DNA of 5,372 nt. Source: Candidatus Bathyarchaeota archaeon (GTDB taxonomy: Archaea; Thermoproteota; Bathyarchaeia; 40CM-2-53-6). The stretch lies in contig VBBE01000015.1 of NCBI GenBank assembly GCA_005884605.1, forward strand, positions 1 to 5,372, given 5' to 3'. Numbering within the stretch: position 1 is the first letter of the stretch; each line of letters opens with the position of its first letter. Below are positions 4,585 through 5,372 of the stretch, one piece after another. A program made the position numbers and the translations under genes. The notes under the pieces were generated by a model that saw only the letters and a program-made list of their open reading frames with translations, had not been told where the DNA came from and ran no database searches.

Positions 4585-4824
4585 ATGAAAACCCTGAAAA
4601 CAGAGAAGCCTGCAACTTCAACAGGATCCAGTTTGGAGCGCCCCAACCTCCCGGACCCGCTTCGACCCAGACCAATAGAGCCGTTGCCCTCACCCCTCAG
4701 ACCAGGACAGTACATAGGGCCACAAGAAGAACTCGGAAGAATCCTCAAAGAAATACTGGACAGACTAACAACAATAGAAAACAGACTCAAAACAATAGAA
4801 GAACAACTCAAAACCAGGCGGTGA
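4585..4824 (+). CDS. Small protein with proline-rich N-terminus and coiled-coil C-terminus
   Basis: The 79-residue product is unrecognised but looks real. Residues 20-46 contain ten prolines in a PxP-like spacing and are probably extended. Residues 50-75 form a textbook amphipathic heptad: L50, L54, I57, L61, I64, L68, I71, L75, spaced 4-3-4-3-4-3-4, with charged residues between, so a dimeric or higher coiled coil is expected. There is no signal peptide or membrane segment. Function cannot be inferred; an adaptor or oligomerising partner is possible. No ribosome-binding site precedes the ATG, so a leaderless message is plausible, with TATTCTTA (4553-4560) at a fitting distance. An imperfect direct repeat lies upstream. 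The stop is 10 bases from the stop of the opposing dehydratase gene. A longer frame in another register (4536-4841) lacks such order. Confidence 0.75.
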   Translation: MKTLKTEKPATSTGSSLERPNLPDPLRPRPIEPLPSPLRPGQYIGPQEELGRILKEILDRLTTIENRLKTIEEQLKTRR

Positions 4825-4834
4825 AAGTTGGGCC

Positions 4835-5200
4835 TTATTGACGATGGGTCTTCGAGTATTCCAACTCAGATCTCGCGGCCATTATAAAATCGTTCTGGCT
4901 CAAGCCCTTGATCGCATGTGTCGATAACATTACCTTGACCCGACGCCACCCGACGAGAAGGTCCGGATGATGATTCTCCAGTTCAGCGATCTTTCCCAAT
5001 GAATACACAAAATCAAGACCCACGAGATAGGACTTGAATCGGAACTCCTTCTGTATACTGCCTGACTGAAGAACCCATCCAGGTAGATCCTTCAAACGCT
5101 CTCTTGCCTCATCCACTGTGAAGGGTTTGGCGTCATCGCAAGGAACACACTTTCCTGATGCTAAACGGCGGATTCCCTCAGTTCCCGATCCATTTTCCAT
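4835..5200 (-). CDS. Pterin-4a-carbinolamine dehydratase (PCD/DCoH family)
   Basis: This 121-residue protein belongs to the PCD/DCoH/PhhB family, which dehydrates 4a-hydroxytetrahydropterin and so recycles pterin cofactors. The active-site signature is intact: ENHHPDLLVGW with H77, H78, P79 and W85, the third histidine H95 in STH, and the closing GLSQNDFIMAA segment. The N-terminal LASGKCVPCDDAKPFT (CxxC at C18 and C21) is the extension common in longer prokaryotic members. The full length is normal. The ATG at 5200 has no ribosome-binding site, suggesting a leaderless transcript. In archaea without aromatic amino acid hydroxylases the substrate is uncertain, and a molybdopterin-related or other pterin role has been proposed for some members. 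The neighbours give no hint. Confidence 0.97.
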   Translation of the reverse strand: MENGSGTEGIRRLASGKCVPCDDAKPFTVDEARERLKDLPGWVLQSGSIQKEFRFKSYLVGLDFVYSLGKIAELENHHPDLLVGWRRVKVMLSTHAIKGLSQNDFIMAARSELEYSKTHRQ

Positions 5201-5324
5201 GTTGACAGAAGGCTCGGAGCTAAGGAAAAAGTTTGCAGGATCGCTCTCCAGAAGAGAAGAATTATCTTACGATCAAGCTCAACGAACTATCAAGTTGTTT
5301 GATGTTCAGAAGATGAGAGCGTGA
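5199..5324 (+). CDS. Doubtful 41-codon frame divergent from the dehydratase
   Basis: An ATG at 5199 overlaps the dehydratase ATG on the other strand and opens a charged 41-residue peptide (MLTEGSELRKKFAGSL... to ...KLFDVQKMRA). Its TGA overlaps a GTG at 5321, and a frame from that GTG (MRPAPADLASRPSISVD) stays open to the window edge, so a coupled downstream gene is conceivable. There is no ribosome-binding site for the ATG, and the probable dehydratase promoter lies within this frame. I do not recognise either product and consider chance more likely. Confidence 0.15.
   Translation: MLTEGSELRKKFAGSLSRREELSYDQAQRTIKLFDVQKMRA
5224..5231 (-). promoter_or_regulatory. Candidate TATA-like element of the dehydratase gene
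   Basis: CTTTTTCC on the minus strand is centred about 28 bases before the ATG at 5200. That spacing would place the transcription start at or a few bases before the start codon, consistent with the missing ribosome-binding site. A similar CTTTTTA box precedes rpl22. Confidence 0.3.
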
Positions 5325-5372
5325 GACCCGCGCCGGCAGATCTGGCCTCGCGCCCTTCGATTTCTGTGGACA

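Noticed and set aside
4536..4841. 101-codon plus-strand frame overlapping the coiled-coil gene
   Set aside because: The product is T/N/Q/R-rich without pattern, while the alternative frame from 4585 gives perfect heptads.
5262..5372. Minus-strand open frames at the right edge that might be the end of an upstream gene
   Set aside because: Two registers are open for about 25-35 codons, but neither is recognisable and the edge is too short to choose.

Overview
The window is archaeal. The minus strand of the first 1.7 kb carries the middle of an archaeal ribosomal-protein operon in transcription order rpl22 (uL22), rps3 (uS3), rpl29 (uL29), rnp1 (RNase P protein Rpp29/Pop4) and the first codons of rps17 (uS17), which runs off the left edge. 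The protein types, the RNase P subunit inside the ribosomal cluster, the GGAGG/GGTGA ribosome-binding sites and the T-rich terminator-like tracts all fit Archaea. No SUI1-like gene lies between rpl29 and rnp1. I cannot fix the phylum; a TACK lineage such as Bathyarchaeia is only a guess.

A divergent, plus-strand cluster occupies about 1919-4041. It contains a KaiC/RadA-type P-loop ATPase with all catalytic residues (1919-2716), a possible 69-residue acidic protein (2658-2867), a second KaiC-like protein whose Walker A lysine and catalytic glutamate pair are replaced (2871-3581), and one base later a protein with one membrane helix and a C-terminal winged helix (3583-4041). The tight spacing suggests one transcription unit: an active ATPase, an apparent pseudo-ATPase and a membrane-tethered DNA-binding output. 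This cassette is the most interesting part of the window, and I do not recognise it as a described system.

From 4042 to 4584 there is no convincing gene. The stretch holds T-rich terminator-like tracts, a possible folded RNA element, a C6G7 near-palindrome beside A-rich repeats, a 7-bp hairpin, and a 16-bp imperfect direct repeat just upstream of the next gene.

That next gene (4585-4824) encodes a small protein with a proline-rich N-terminal half and a near-perfect heptad coiled coil. It converges, 10 bp apart, on a minus-strand pterin-4a-carbinolamine dehydratase (4835-5200). The last 170 bases hold only the probable promoter of the dehydratase and a doubtful 41-codon frame.
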